A stretch of DNA of 64,000 nucleotides from Apoderus coryli (GCA_911728435.2 OU452200.1:1612001-1676000), one strand, 5' to 3'. Shown: positions 1 through 12,044, counted from the first letter of the stretch. Translations and numbers: made by a program. Notes: generated from the letters alone by a model not told the origin.

Positions 1-215
1 TTCAGCCCAAACTAAAATATCATATTCAAAGTATACTAACAGTGAAAAATAGATAAACCACAAAAAACAAACAAAAAATCATATTGTGAAGCTCCCAAAA
101 TTGAACACCAAAGTCTGAAAAATTACTCTAATTAACGCAATAACAATATAAAATATGTACAAATTCAAAAAAATATTAGTTAGAATCGTCATTTTAAATA
201 TTGGGAAATTGGGGA

Positions 216-1060
216 TCAGTTCAAAGTGGATTCAATGAATAAGTGTTCACGAATTTGTTTCTTAAAGGAATATACATTTAACTTTTTTAAGTAATCAGGT
301 ATGCGGTTATAGATTTTGTAAATCTGAAAAGAGAATGATCGCTCAAAAATGGCAGTTCTTTGGCTTGGGGGAGACCTAATGTTTATGTTATGTACATCCG
401 ATCGGAACTTAATTTTATTATACAGATATGGGGGTTGTCTAGTCATAAGAATTGTATGAAATAAAACCGCTGAATGTAACTGCCTCCGGTCGTTCATGGA
501 GAGCCATTTGGTACTTAATAGTTTATGGCTTACAGGCTCGTACTTCCTAATCCCAAAAATGTACCTCAAACACGATTTTTGAACGCGTTGGATACGATTT
601 TTATCAATATTTAGCAAACAGGGGCCATAAACAATGTCACAAAAATTAAAATTACTCAAAACTAGAGTGTCAGTGAGTCTAGCTTTAAGTTCAACAGAGA
701 GAACGTGTCTATGTGGATAAAGCATCTTCAATGATGCATATGACTTTGAAATGCATTTAGAGATGTGATCATTGAAGCGTAATTCGGAATCCAACACTAG
801 TCCCAAACTTCTAACCTTGTCTGTACTTTGCAGTGATACATCGTTGAGCTTAATTTGCATACAATTTTTAACATGTTGTTTGTTTTTACCAAAAAACAAG
901 ACTTGTGTTTTTGCAGCATTTATTGTTAATTGATGCTTATCAGACCACAGGGCTAGGGAATCCAAATCATAATTTATTTTCTGGTTGGCATTGACAGCAT
1001 CCTCAACTTGAAATGAAAATCTCAGTTGACTATATCATCAGCGTACATGTAAGTTTCACA
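216..1060 (-). mobile_element. Non-LTR retrotransposon fragment (RT C-terminal half)
   Basis: The minus strand reads about 250 residues of the thumb and C-terminal part of a non-LTR reverse transcriptase, ending in a stop at 216. The typical succession is visible: LTINAAKTQVLFFG, then RSLGLVLDSELRFNDHI, then NFCDIVYGPCL, then RIQRVQKSCLRYIFGIRKY. The catalytic YADD box lies just upstream at 1034-1045 but in another frame, so a frameshift separates it from the rest. Nothing upstream of YADD is found, so the copy is 5'-truncated. The same CDxVYGP-type family recurs at 17945, 35010, 41984 and 53710. The open frame begins with a TTG in the alignment, not a real start. A dead copy is certain; the exact clade (CR1/jockey supergroup) is inferred. 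Confidence 0.85.
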
Positions 1061-2414
1061 ATATTATATTATAAAAAAGTAGCAACGAAGAAATCTGAAC
1101 ACCCTGTAAAGTGTCCCAAAAACGACGTTCAAACGGCATTTGGGTTCAAAAAATAAAAAGGCTAACCAAGAGCCTACCATTCTCTGACGAACCACCATCT
1201 TTTCACTGGGGTTTCAGGAGAGGTTGGCCGAGCATATTCTTAACCTTGGCATTTAGTTTTATATAATAATTATTTTCTGTGGTACATTTAATGTATTTTT
1301 AAAATTTTACTTAGTTTTACGTAACTGAAATAGATGGTCCAATATAGGAATCCACTGGTTGAATTTAGGCAACCAGTTTCCTATAATGGACCAGCTTTAA
1401 GCGTTTCGGATTAATTTTTTTCTACGAAAAACTCTTCAACAAAAAAATCTGAAAAACTAACTAGAAGTTATATTAAAGTATTATGTGTATACATTTGAAA
1501 GTGTTTTGATTTGTTTTCTGAAAGTTAGAGCGCTAAAACCGAAAACTGGTCCAATATAGGCAATCTTGCGCTTTGCCCTATTGCCTGTTGAAACACTAGA
1601 TGCCGCCACATACATCTTGTTGTCATTATGGAAGAAATTTCATCGGTTTACGGTGGCTGTTGTCCAGGAAATCCACTATTTTACAAGTGGCAAAAATGAA
1701 TGTTATTGTTACAATACTGTTATACGCAAAAACTGAGAAAAATTAAAATAATTACGTCGCCCACGCAAGCAGGAATATCGTTATGTCTCGTTTAAACAAC
1801 AATCTTAAGCACAATATAATACAATTAATAATAATAGAATATAATTTACATAATGAATATAAAGTCAGCAAAAACATATAGAGGTATATTACTAGAAAAG
1901 GTAAAGAGTTGTTTTTCTCATACGCTGTTACCAAATTGGGAAATACAGAAATCGGTATAAAAAAAATATATACAACGCAGTCTTACTTATATGTAACAGC
2001 AACTTATGTATACTAAAATATAGGGCAAAGTTAACCACTTCCGATTTCAGGACTTAGGTTCCCATAATAATACTAATACTTAGTTCTTTATTTCAATTAG
2101 ATGTCAATAATATTTAGACAAACAACATGACAAACTAAAATTTAATTTAAAGATTGTATCTTAGTTAAGTACCGGGTGTACAAAAACACTGTTTACTTAA
2201 AAATATACTGATATTACCTAAGTGTTAAACTTAATGAGGATAATCTAAGTACAATTCTTAAACTTTTTCATATAAACCTTTTTCCCCTATCTTTTTAAAT
2301 AAATGGTGCAGTAGCCGGAGAATGTTTGTTGGTTTGTAAAAAGTTATCTCATTTTGTTATGGATAGTCCGATTTTAATAAAATCAAAAAAGTATTGGTGC
2401 TTTTATTTATTTTT
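1061..2414. other. No gene recognised; AT-rich spacer
   Basis: Apart from the hairpin at 1335-1393 and a stray copy of its arm at 1546-1560, I see no coding region or named repeat. The open frame at 1752-1934 is short, hydrophobic and AT-driven and is not supported. Confidence 0.5.
1335..1393. repeat. Inverted repeat (hairpin)
   Basis: TGGTCCAATATAGG at 1335 is matched by its near reverse complement ending at 1393, and the inner arms ACTGGTTG and CAACCAGT also pair, leaving a short loop. A further direct copy of CTGGTCCAATATAGG lies at 1546-1560. It may be the end of a small fold-back element. Function unknown. Confidence 0.6.
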
Positions 2415-4592
2415 TATATATATGCCTTTATTGATATAGAGGGTGCTTTTGACAATCCATCAGTAGAGCACGAGAAGAGAGGAGTGTCGACTCCTCACTG
2501 GTGAAATGGATTCAGGCAATTTTGAAAGACCGTGTCTTTACGGCTGATATAAGAGAAGTGTCTGTAACAGTGACAGCGGCTAGGGGATGCCCACAAGGCG
2601 GTGTATTGTCCCCTCTTCTATGGTCACTAGTGCTGGATCATCTCATTTCAAAAATGGATAGGGTAGGCTTTACTCTGCAAAGCTACGCCGACGGCATTGT
2701 TCTCACAGTTAAGAGAAAACACACATCGGTTATATCCAACCGCATGCAAATTGCATTAAACAAAATTAAAAACTGGTGCGACGCTGAGGGATTGAATATA
2801 AATCCGAAAAAAACAGTGTTGGTACCATTCACGAGAAACCCATATCGAAAACCACAGCGGCCATATGGACGTGTCACAGGCTTCTCGGTAGGACTTGGGG
2901 GCTAAAGCCAAAGCTCACATACTGGGTGTACCAAATAGTCATCAAACCCATGGTTCGATACGCCTCATTCGTATGGTGGCTAAAAGTTAATATTAAGCAT
3001 ACACAATGCCGTCTTCAAAAATTGCAACGGCTTGCATGTTTAGGAATAACAGGGGCAATGCGAACTTGCCCCACAGCAGCGATGGAAACGTTGCTGCATC
3101 TAATACCTTTGCCTGTCCTAGTCAAAAAAGAGGCAGCAATATTATTGGAAAATCATAACAATGATTTGCTAAAATTAAAACTCTATACTAATGAAGAAAC
3201 GTGAGTACGTAATGTACCAGGGAATTCAAAGTAATCGGTATTACTTTGACAAGGACGAAAAATATGCCAAAGGTTAAATCCTTTTTAGGCCTGAGTATCT
3301 AACTCCAAGATATAACAAGTCATTAATTCTGAAACCAAATTAATAGCGCAATGTGAAACCTTTACGGAAAAATTAGATAATTAATATCAAGACATTAAGT
3401 TCCACAATGCTTTGAAAGAAAGGGACGAAAATAAATTAACTAACTTGTAGTTAATAACGCAGCACTGAAATGCTAGGAGTTTCGCAACTCCGTCCAGGAT
3501 TTTACACGTCCAACTCCTAGTTCAGTCTGTTATGGGATTTTAAATGCTTAATATTTCAAATTTGATTAAACATTAAACTGGCACAGGTAATGGAATACAA
3601 ATCTGGCGATCTAGAGGGACACATGGGAATCCTGAATCTAATACCTTTGGATTCAGGAAGAAAACCGTCGGACGCTTTGCCACGCAAACATGATTTTGAA
3701 ATCCCGTCTGAAGTGGTCATTGGAGACCGTCAAAAATGGCTAAATGGGGAACCACGATTCCCAGAAAACACATTCGTCTGGTATACGGACGGTTCAAAAG
3801 GAATTGAAGGGAACACAGGCATGGGAGTGTACGGGCCTAATTGCAGGCTCTCTTAATCTCTCGGGAAATGTCCCACTATATTCCAAGCAGAGATCAACAC
3901 TATTAATCGTTGTGCTCAAGAATGCCTGCAGAGAGGCATCCCGGAACGGCAGATCAATATTATGTCAGACAGTCAAGCTTCGTTAAAAGCATTGAGGTCT
4001 TACACCTACACGTCAAAGCTAGCATGGGAATACAAACCATTACCCTAAAGCAACTGGTTGCTCAGGAAAAAAAGATTACTCTGACATGGGTGCCAGGACA
4101 TAAAGGCATAGAGGGGAACGAAGCGGCGGACCAACTTGCAAAAGAGGGCGCAAACGCTCCGTTCTGCGGCCCGGAACTCATCTTTGGCCTTCCAAAAAGC
4201 CATATGATGGAAGAACTTCGGAGATGGGAAAAGGAACAACTTAAGTCCTACTGGAGAAACACTCCAGGCCTAAGACTATCAAAAAGGTTTATCAACGCAG
4301 GGAAGCTTATCCAACTGGAGAGAAGCGACCTAAGGCGAATTACAGGCCGTTTTGCGGGACACCACCCAGTGAAGTACCATCTCAAAAAGATGGGCCTAAC
4401 CGAGGACGACACCTGCCGGTTTTGCGAAGACGCAACAGAGACAACAGAACACTCTGTGTGTGCATGGCACTTTTCTGCAAAAGGGTAAAACACCTTGGAG
4501 GGATGACCCTAACACCCGACGAGGCAAGGAATTTCGCCCCCAGAGAAATTATCAACTTCATGAAAAGTGTGGGACAGCTGGGCAATTCATAG
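2415..4592 (+). mobile_element. I-like LINE with RNase H, broken and internally deleted
   Basis: Reading on the + strand: RT motif A (FIDIEGAFDN) at 2427, a frameshift near 2490, then GCPQGGVLSPLLW (motif B) at about 2586. The active-site box reads SYADG, so the second aspartate of YADD is lost. The RT connection LQKLQRLACLGITGA lies at 3015-3060. After a non-coding stretch (about 3205-3590) an RNase H domain follows: WYTDGSKG near 3780, FQAEINTINRC near 3880 in another frame, IMSDSQAS near 3960, and WVPGHKGIEGNEAADQLAK at 4088. The frame ends at 4590-4592 after a Cys/His segment (CRFCEDATETTEHSVC). At least four frame changes. A 9-bp inverted repeat (CTAGGAGTT, 3473-3481 and 3512-3520) lies in the non-coding stretch. 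The RT plus RNase H plan is that of the I/Loa-type LINEs; the clade is inferred. Confidence 0.85.
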
Positions 4593-5106
4593 ATTAGAGT
4601 AATTTCTTAACTTTATTTTTAAATGGTATTTTTGAGGTTCGTACAGACTTTGACCCTCTCGACTTTTTCGTGCACCGCCTCTGCTTTCTATTGAATAATA
4701 ATTTAGAATCCCTGTTTAATTTAAAAACTTGTTGGTCTTTTGTTGTATACTTTTCGAGAACTGTACTGATTTGGAGATAAACTAAATTTATTTATTTATT
4801 TTAAAAAGAGACTTTTGAAGTTTAGGATTGTCACAATTTTCTTACAAAAGAACAAGTTTAAAATTAAAGCAAAATAACTTAAAATTTGATATTTTATAAG
4901 AAACTTGTGACGACTTCTTTTACTTTTTGACAATTCAATTTATTAACAACAAATTTTAAAAACGAATCTATCCCCTTTTGTAAATATATTGACAATTGAA
5001 GTATCACGCATTTCAGCAGGCACGGTCTCGCGTTGCATATTTTTGTTATTACGAGTAGAAGATGAAAATGTTCCAATATCACAGGTCCTCCTTCTTTAAA
5101 AAGCTC
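4593..5106. other. No gene recognised; 3' flank of the I-like LINE
   Basis: AT-rich sequence with a few poor-quality short frames. The frame at 4894-5082 (-) has no recognisable motif. No repeat structure seen. Confidence 0.4.
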
Positions 5107-5290
5107 AGGAGATATAGCCAGCTGCTTTGTTGCGTTTAAGTTGTCGAATATTGTCTATACATAGTAAACAAAACCAGGCCCAGGACTGTTCCTTGGGGCT
5201 CTCCATATTTAATATAGGGCGATTCAAATTGAACTTTAGGATTTAAATTGCGAGCCATTTGCACAATCGACCTTTGCTCTCTTGCAAAGC
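5107..5290 (-). mobile_element. Non-LTR RT remnant (motif B region)
   Basis: On the minus strand, 5220 down to 5150 reads a degraded RT motif B, GEPQGTVLGLVLFTMY, the equivalent of GVPQGTVLGPLLFTLY. About 20 residues of plausible upstream palm sequence precede it. There is no long open frame, and the fragment stops within about 60 bp on either side. It is recognised only from this one motif, so the boundaries are approximate. Confidence 0.6.
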
Positions 5291-5765
5291 TAAATAATTA
5301 TGGTTGAACGCTGGAATTTCTATTGATTTCTTCAAACTAATTTGTAAATTACCCTCGTAAATGCGTAACAATAAAATAACACAAAAAAACTAGTCCATCT
5401 CAGCATAAGCACGAACATTCGTACACCTATTTCCGGAGACATGTCCACTGTTCACACCGGATATAAGGCTGGTGCGAGACGAATATTTTAATGCTATTTT
5501 TTTATTTATTAATTTTAATTATTGTTTAGTTATTAATAATTGCGTCTTACTTTTTAAAATTAAGTATTGTCACTACTTGCTGCCGTTATAACGTCATGAC
5601 ATGTTTCAACGTTTTTTTCACATTATTAGGTACATATTTGGCTAAATAGGATTTTGTTGTCTGGAAATTTAATTGCTAATTTGAATATTTAATGGGGTTT
5701 TAACAAAGTTATTAGGTATTTGTTGTTGTGTTTCGGAAGACGGAATAAAGTATGTGTGACAAAGG
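5291..5765. other. No gene recognised
   Basis: AT-rich spacer with a short more GC-rich patch near 5430-5490. No motif or repeat that I can name. Confidence 0.35.
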
Positions 5766-7442
5766 ACCAAAGGGTACGTGGAAACTACACACACCAGCAA
5801 ATTTACAGTAATTTACCTAATAAATCTGTCATTTAGCTCAGGCTGCTTTCCTGAATCTCTTAAGAGATCAGTGATTATTCCTCTTCATAAGATAAATGAT
5901 ATCCACGAGATAAAAAACTACCGTGGAATAGCATTATTGTCTGTTTTCTCAAAGATATTTGAACGAGCCTTCTATATCAGATTGCTTTCATTTTTGGAAA
6001 AAATTAATTTTTTTAATTCTTTCCAATTTGGATTTCGGAAGGGCCTTTCCACGCAGCATGCAGTCATGACTTTATATAAGGAAATTCTTTTGAATATGGA
6101 ATGTAAGAGAGAGACAGCATGTTTATTTTACGAACTTCAACGGGCCATCGATGTTGTTGACATAAATTTGCTTTTGGAAAAATATTATACCGTTGGGGTT
6201 CGTGGGATACCTCTCGATTGGCTTCGGTCTTTTTTAACAGCTCGAGAACAGGTGACAGCCCTTAGGGAGGGATTAAGATTATATAAATCTGACTCCAGGT
6301 TTACTAGCACTGGAATGCCTCAGGGCAGTTTGTTGGGTCCCTTGCTTTTTATAGGTTTTATTCAGGACATTTTCCCCTATTTTGCTGGAAATTTTATGGT
6401 CCTGTTTGCCGATGATGCGGCGGCCTTAGCTTCCAGCCACGACTTTGGTGAGTTGAGTAGGAATTCGCATAAGCTTGTCATTGGGATGCAAGATTATTGC
6501 AGTCAAAATAATTTAATTTTAATTCAAGATAAAACCGAGTTATTGGTCTTTTCAACACGGGATCTCAATAAAAGTCTTTTAGTTCGTATTAACAATAAAA
6601 CTATTGAACAGAGTAATGTGGCCAAGTACCTGGGCGTCTACCTGGACCCCCAGCTCACTTGGTCACAACAGGTGGATCATGTTCTGAAGAAGTTATCCGT
6701 CTATTGTTTTGTGATATGGCGCCTGCGGTCTGAAATTAGTTTCACTTTATTGAAGAATTATTATTTTGCATACGTTCATTCATGTATAAATTATGCTAAT
6801 ATTTGTTGGGCTAATTCTCATCGAGCACATGAGGTTTTTTTGATGCAGAAGCGTATAGACAGAACAATGTTGTTCAAGCCTAAAATGTACTCTTGTCGCA
6901 CACTCTTTCCTGCCTTAAACATTCTAACCCTGCCTTGCCTGTACATTTTTAATAGTATTATGTATTTGAAGAATAATCCCTCTGATTATGCACTATATGG
7001 TTCACCATATGCTTTGCGTGAGAATTTTAACTTTCGGATTCCCCGACACAGATTATCTTTAGTGGCCAAGAGTCCACTAGTATTGCCGGTTAAATTACAT
7101 GACCATTTGCCTCGAGCATTAAAGGAAGTATCTACTATTAATACATTTAAATTTACCTTGAAAACTGTTGTTAACTTCCCACGCCTTTTATAGCCTAAGT
7201 GAGTTTTTTGATTGTAGAAATTTGTAAGATCTTTCTATGTTTGTTGTTTATATGTTTGTTTTGTGTATCAGTGTTTGGATATTGTATATATCGTAACTGC
7301 CTTCATTTGTATATTATTTATTTGTATTGTGGCGGAGATGTGTTTATGTATTTGTACTGTGTAGGTATATACTTATACTGTATGACAATTTCTACACTGC
7401 AATTGCAGTTTATGGAAAATAAAGATTTTGATTTGATTTGAT
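5766..7442 (+). mobile_element. Non-LTR retrotransposon, RT to 3' end (5'-truncated)
   Basis: One open frame of 471 residues (5778-7193) covers the RT from just before motif 1 to the C-terminus: KNYRGIALLSVFSKIFER, FGFRKGLSTQHA, GMPQGSLLGPLLF and FADDAAALAS (the aspartate pair is present), then the KYLGVYLDPQLTW thumb and ITLPCLYxxNS-type tail. Motif A reads ACLFYELQRAIDVVD where family members have xxLDLTKAFDxVD, so the first catalytic aspartate is replaced by glutamate. This copy is therefore probably inactive despite its open frame. It lacks an endonuclease domain, so it is 5'-truncated. A 3' UTR of about 240 bp ends in AATAAAGATTTTGATTTGATTTG, a short GATTT-repeat tail of the CR1/L2 kind. 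The copy at 36735 is its closest relative in the window. Confidence 0.88.
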
Positions 7443-7697
7443 AAAGGAACGCACATAAATTGGGTTGTTTTTTCAATTTTTTTCTACATAACCTTTTCTT
7501 CTCTTTACAAATTTGTACGGAATTTATTAAAAGGTCTAGCTAGCTAATTACAGTTTGTTTTGCAAAGCTTCATACCCATTTTGAGGCGTGTTTAAAAACA
7601 GACGACAAAAAATAGAGTTTTTTTAAAAAATTAATTGTACGTTTTAATTTGTTTTAAACATTTAATCATGAAGCAAAATTACAGGAATTATTTTCTT

Positions 7698-8545
7698 TAA
7701 TAACGTGTTTCTCCCACTGAAGTCATCCGGCGTCCCATATTTTTAATGACTTTGTCGATCATTTCCTTAGGCAAATTCTCTCATATTTCAATTAGAGCTT
7801 CTTTTGTGTTTTGAACACCAAGAATTTTTGACCACAGTCGTCTGAGTAGCATGTCCCATACATTTTTAATCGGATTCAAATATGCTGTCCAATTCATTGT
7901 CGGTATCGCCACTTGATTTAAAAAGTCAGTTACACAAAGAGCAAGAGCGGGCGAGCATTGTCCTGCATTAAGAGGAAATTGGCTCCGATATGTGGGGCGA
8001 AAGGGACTACATGGTTTTGCAGAACATCCCTTATGTACCTATCTGCAGTTAAAGCCCCTAAACATATGCCACCCCACACCATAATTGAGCCTCCGCCGAA
8101 AGAGACAGTAGGAGTAAAATTAAATTGTTAATTTGTTCTCCTGGACGTCGAGACAATCTTTCCCTACCATCAACCGAAGTCGTGTCGCTCTGATCGATGA
8201 CGTCTTTGAAGTTTTGGGGCTTTTTTTGGCCTATAGGACTTGATACCAACTTCTTTGAGTCTTCTTCTAACTATACGCTCACATATTCTGGTTCCACGCA
8301 CTTCTTCCAGTTGATTTCTTGTTTGAACTGCTGTTAGACGTCTATTTCTTAGTATGTTCAAAGGCGCTTGAACGTTTTCTGCCTTGACCTCGTCTTCTCA
8401 CATACTCTCCAGTTTGCCTCCAACGTGTAACATTACCATGGATCGTTGATTTTGTTTTACCAACCATTTCAGCAATATCACTGTAAGATCGACCATTTTC
8501 GATCAATGTTACAGCTCTAACGACATCAGTCCATTATGGACTGTT
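7698..8545 (-). pseudogene. Tc1-like transposase pseudogene
   Basis: The minus strand reads most of a Tc1-type transposase with several frame breaks. In order: an N-terminal helix-turn-helix (RAVTLIENGRSYSDIAEMVG) near 8540; a basic segment (GQGRKR); RLTAVQTRNQLEEVRGTRI and RRRLKEVGIKSYRPKKAP at 8345-8200, typical of Tc1; a WGGICLGALTADRYIRDVL-like region near 8080; QDNARP, the second catalytic region, near 7965; and NPIKNVWDMLLRRL near 7870. The end is NMGRRMTSVGETRY before a stop at about 7698. At least four frameshifts or stops. Terminal repeats were not found. The family assignment is strong; the copy is dead. Confidence 0.85.
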
Positions 8546-8689
8546 TCACAATCAAGATGACGATCAGGACTTTCTTCCTTTTCCGCCAATATGGCCGCCT
8601 TGCTATGCAGAGTGGATCGCATTGTCGCATTGCGATAGTTGCTGTCCCATTGATTGATTGAGCTTTCATCAAATTCTGTTGAAGTAATT

Positions 8690-8905
8690 ATTTATGTATG
8701 CTGGTGGAATAAGGCCTAAGGTTGCCTCAATCTCCTTGTATGTTAGGTACATGACAATCTTTCTTGATCAGTTTATGTACAGTACAACTGGGTTTGGACG
8801 AACTTTGTCCGTGTTGTACTAGCACTTCAGAGTCGTAAAGGATGGGGATTGATAGCCAAGTGTTACCAAGCCTCAAAATATAAATCGTTCCGAAATTATA
8901 AAAAA
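8690..8905 (-). mobile_element. mariner 5' fragment (same family as 10406 and 45163)
   Basis: The minus strand gives a badly decayed version of the N-terminal transposase segment seen intact at 10616 and 45430 (ELILQDRHVTYQEIE reads here as a degraded KLIKKDCHV...QGD). A decayed copy of the terminal repeat (ttaccaagcctcaaaatataaa) is at about 8866-8887. Orientation matches the larger mariner at 9068-10994. It is either a separate insertion or a displaced piece of that one. Confidence 0.55.
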
Positions 8906-9067
8906 AAATATTTAACGATTGTATTCGCAGAGATGAGTGTCTGACAGCTTCAGCTATTAAATCTTTCGGCGATCTTATATATAGACATATTAGCTTGAAA
9001 CATTAGTGTTTTTCCAATTGCGAGACTACAGCAGTTTCAGATTTTACCTGCTTTACAATATACAAAT

Positions 9068-9699
9068 ATTAATCATCGAAAATCACTTTATTGTTTTTCA
9101 AAATATTCCCCATGAAGATCTAAACACTTTTGCATGCGTTTGAACCAATTGTCGAAGCACTTTTGCCACTCTGTTTGAGGTATCTCCAAAACATGCATTC
9201 TGAATGCAGCAACCGCTTCTTCAGGTGTCGAAAAACGTTGACCTCTCAGTTTGTTTTTTACGTACGGTAATAAGAAGAAGTCATTTGATGGCAAGTCAGG
9301 ACTCTACGGCGGATGACTTATCAAATCGATGTTTTAGGTGCTCAAAAATGCAGTTGTTTGCGCCGATGTCTGAGAACTCGCATTGTCGTGGTGAAGAGTG
9401 ATCCGTCTTTGGCGGTTGGTTTTCCTGATTTCTTGGAAGACAACTCGCAAACAAATAGTTGTGTACCACTCAGAATTGACTGTTCTGCGTTGTTCTAGTG
9501 GTACAGTTGCGACATGTCCAGTTTTTCCGAAAAAACAGGCGACTATTTGCTTGGAAGTGCTTCGTGCGCGAACAACTTTTGATGGATTTGGCTCATCTTG
9601 AAACACCCATACAGTCGACTGCTGTTTACTTTCGGGCTCATACGCGTAAATCCACTATTCATCACCTGTCACGATGTCATAGACGTGTTTCGAAGCACT
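9068..9699 (-). pseudogene. mariner transposase, C-terminal part (copy A, split)
   Basis: The minus strand reads the catalytic half of a mariner transposase: VTGDE-stop-WIYAYEPESKQQS at about 9670 (an in-frame stop just after the first catalytic Asp region), RRTVNSEW, LHHDNASSQTSAQ (second Asp), then a frame break, HPP-stop-SPDLPSNDFFLLPY (third Asp), and the end EIPQTEWQKCFDNWFKRM...HGEYFEKQ at 9088. The residues match the copy at 45163-46231, including the D-34-D spacing. The N-terminal half lies at 10406-10994, pushed 706 bp away by a LINE insertion. The 3' terminal repeat is missing: similarity stops near 9065. Confidence 0.9.
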
Positions 9700-10405
9700 A
9701 CTTATCATACAAAAAAGAATCTTAAAAATTATTTTTCATTTGGATATTCGTTATCCAACAGAAGAGCTATTCGACAGATGTTTTATAAGAGTGCTGTAGT
9801 CCTGTATGTAAAAAAGCAATCGGCCAGAGATCTCATGCATATATTGGTCATAAGGTGTATAATCAAATGCCATTGGAATTAAAGGATAAAATTAATTTCA
9901 AGAATTTTAAATTCAAACTAGCAACTTGGTTGAAGCCTGCATATATAGAAATTTTACAATGATGTTACTGCTGGGTGTCTGTTTTTGAGGCTTTTATATT
10001 GATACGTGAGATTTTTATTGTGTATAACCTTCGATTCACTCCTACGCATGGATGAAGGGGCAGAACGGGAGAACAACATGTTCATCTCTAATTTTTTGTG
10101 TTCATTTCAACTTTTTAAGAATAATTAAATGTTCATGTAAGTTATAAAACATTATTGGGTAGAATGGGATATATTATTTGAGGGTCTGATAGTGCGTGAG
10201 CAACCGTTTGGTGTCTGGTGGTGTTTGGAGGAAGCGGACAAACTTTAGTTTAGTTTTTGCATCCTCTAGGCACCTCTTAGTAAAATCAGGGCAGTGCACA
10301 TATAAGATTATATTTGTTTCTTTATTATTATTTATTTCGGCTTAGAGCAAAATAACATGTATATATTTTAAGTGGATATTTGAAATAAATAAATTTGAAT
10401 TTGAA
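9700..10405 (+). mobile_element. LINE 3' fragment inserted into the mariner
   Basis: This block interrupts the mariner exactly between the bases that are adjacent in copy C (GATCGCGG and GTGCGTCG). It reads on the + strand as the last part of a CR1/L2-type RT: KVYNQMPLELKDKINFKNFK and FKLATWLKPAYIEILQ, with a stop at 9960-9962. A 3' UTR of about 440 bp follows and ends in AAATAAATAAATTTGAATTTGAA, a short TTTGAA-type tail at 10384-10405. 5'-truncated. No clear target-site duplication is visible. Because the mariner is the host, the LINE inserted later. Confidence 0.8.
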
Positions 10406-10994
10406 CTGCGATCGTATTTTTTGAGCATTTCTTTCGACCAATCGACACGAACCTTTTTTGAGCGATTGACAAAGTGTGTGAAATCCAACGCGAACAAACT
10501 TTTATGACAGTCAAATGTTTATGCAATATTGAATGTATGCTGGTCCCACTAATGCCCAAGGTTATCTCAATCTCTTGATAGGTCACATGACGATCTTGCA
10601 ATATCAGTTCGCGCACAGCATCAATGGTTTTCCGAATAACAACTGACTTTGGACGACCTTCACGAAATTCGTCTTGGAGTGAACTACGACCACGATTGAA
10701 TTGGATTGGAGCTTCATCGCCAAATATTTAATTAAGTTCATCCATGCACTTTTGCTGAGTTAATCCAGGTCGAAAGTTGTAAAAAATAATCGCAAGAAAA
10801 TGTTCACGATTGAATTCAATTTTTGGGTCGAGATGAATCTTTGAAGTTACTGTAAACAACACAAATAGCGCTCGTATGTCAAAACGTTCTGAGTACTTAT
10901 AACCTCAAAAATGTCCAACTTTACGATAGAGCTGTCAGTTGCCAGATTGCAACACCAGGGTTGCCAAATCCCGAAATATAAAAGGCAAGCTGCG
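10406..10994 (-). pseudogene. mariner transposase, N-terminal part with 5' terminal repeat (copy A)
   Basis: The minus strand starts with a 28-bp terminal inverted repeat (10967-10994, flanked by TA at 10995-10996). A short leader follows, then a decayed transposase N-terminus: EFNREHFLAIIFYNFRPGLTQQKCMDELN near 10800-10730 and SSLQDEFREGRPKSVV near 10690-10650, then RELILQDRHVTYQEIEITLGISGTSIHSILHKHL. The frame breaks after AQKRFVSIGRKKCSKN at the LINE insertion. This copy keeps the N-terminal sequence missing from copy C, so between them the two copies cover the element. Stops in the frame make it a pseudogene. Confidence 0.88.
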
Positions 10995-10996
10995 TA

Positions 10997-12040
10997 TAAA
11001 GATGGGGTTTTCAGGAATAAAAAATGTATGTATCTTTTGAAGCATAATATATTGAATGAGAGGAGACTTGGGACATTGCCTGTTTCGAGTCTGAGTAGTA
11101 GGGGGTTCTGTCATTTGTTTTTGGTTGTTTTGCACAGTAAAGAATTTACTAATATTATAATTAGAAAAATAACCATCAATATATTTTTTTACAATAATGA
11201 AAAATAAAAGTTCTCTCTCGACGAAATAAATTTAATATAATAATCTTAATTCAGTTTCTTCTAGCCATACATGTTTCGAGATTAAACCAATCTCATCATC
11301 AGTGGCGAACAAATTGTATAAACTATATTAAAACATCATAGTTATTTATAAGTTTTTTCTTTCTCAGCGTAAAATCGTTTGTTGGAAACAATCACATTCC
11401 TTACATTTATAACAAGCTGTAGGATATTATGCGGGATTATCAAAATCTTGGCCTTCGTTCTCTTGTCTACCAAGCGCCAGTCGTCAGTCTGTTAACATCC
11501 GAAAAGCATTACAAAACATGGTATAAAATCAAACAAAAAGACCTTTTTAACCTAATAAATCAATAAATAATGCAATGGCAGTTTTTCTGTTTCTCGTTTT
11601 TCGATGGATGCAAGTATCAGGGAGAACGTTCCGTGTAATTCTACGAATTCTCGTTGTTTGTTTTGAACAAAAAATAATAAATAAATAAATCTGGCGCGCG
11701 GTATCTATCGACTGTACCTTTAAACCATTGGATTGATTTTGAAGATTGACAGCAAAAATAGATTAAAAAAATTGCACAATTTTCGAAGAAAAACCAATGT
11801 CGATGCCAAGCTTGATACAAGGATCGTTCAGTTAGTCTATAGTAAAGTCGTAGGTACCTATAGTATATTGAAAATTTTTTGTTTTACTACTACTATGCTC
11901 TCATATCCATTGAACCTAGTAACTTTTTTTGTATTTAGAGAAATGGACTAAACACTGATTTGGATGAAGATCATGACATATATTAGTCCATTTAAATAGG
12001 CCATAGGATGACACATAGATTTTATACGATCTTTAGAGTC
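10997..12040. other. No gene recognised
   Basis: A short hairpin (GAGATTaaaccAATCTC) at about 11278-11294 is followed by CATCATCAGTGG, a pairing often seen at retrotransposon ends. Otherwise AT-rich sequence. The open frames at 10911-11207 and 11733-11951 have no motif I recognise. Confidence 0.35.
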
Positions 12041-12044
12041 GCAT

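Noticed and set aside
1752..1934. Hydrophobic 60-codon minus-strand frame (possible membrane peptide)
   Set aside because: AT-rich DNA readily gives Leu/Ile/Phe-rich frames; no start context, neighbours or family support.
5288..5770. 5' UTR or promoter of the LINE at 5766
   Set aside because: The RT frame is clearly 5'-truncated, so upstream DNA is flank rather than LINE promoter.
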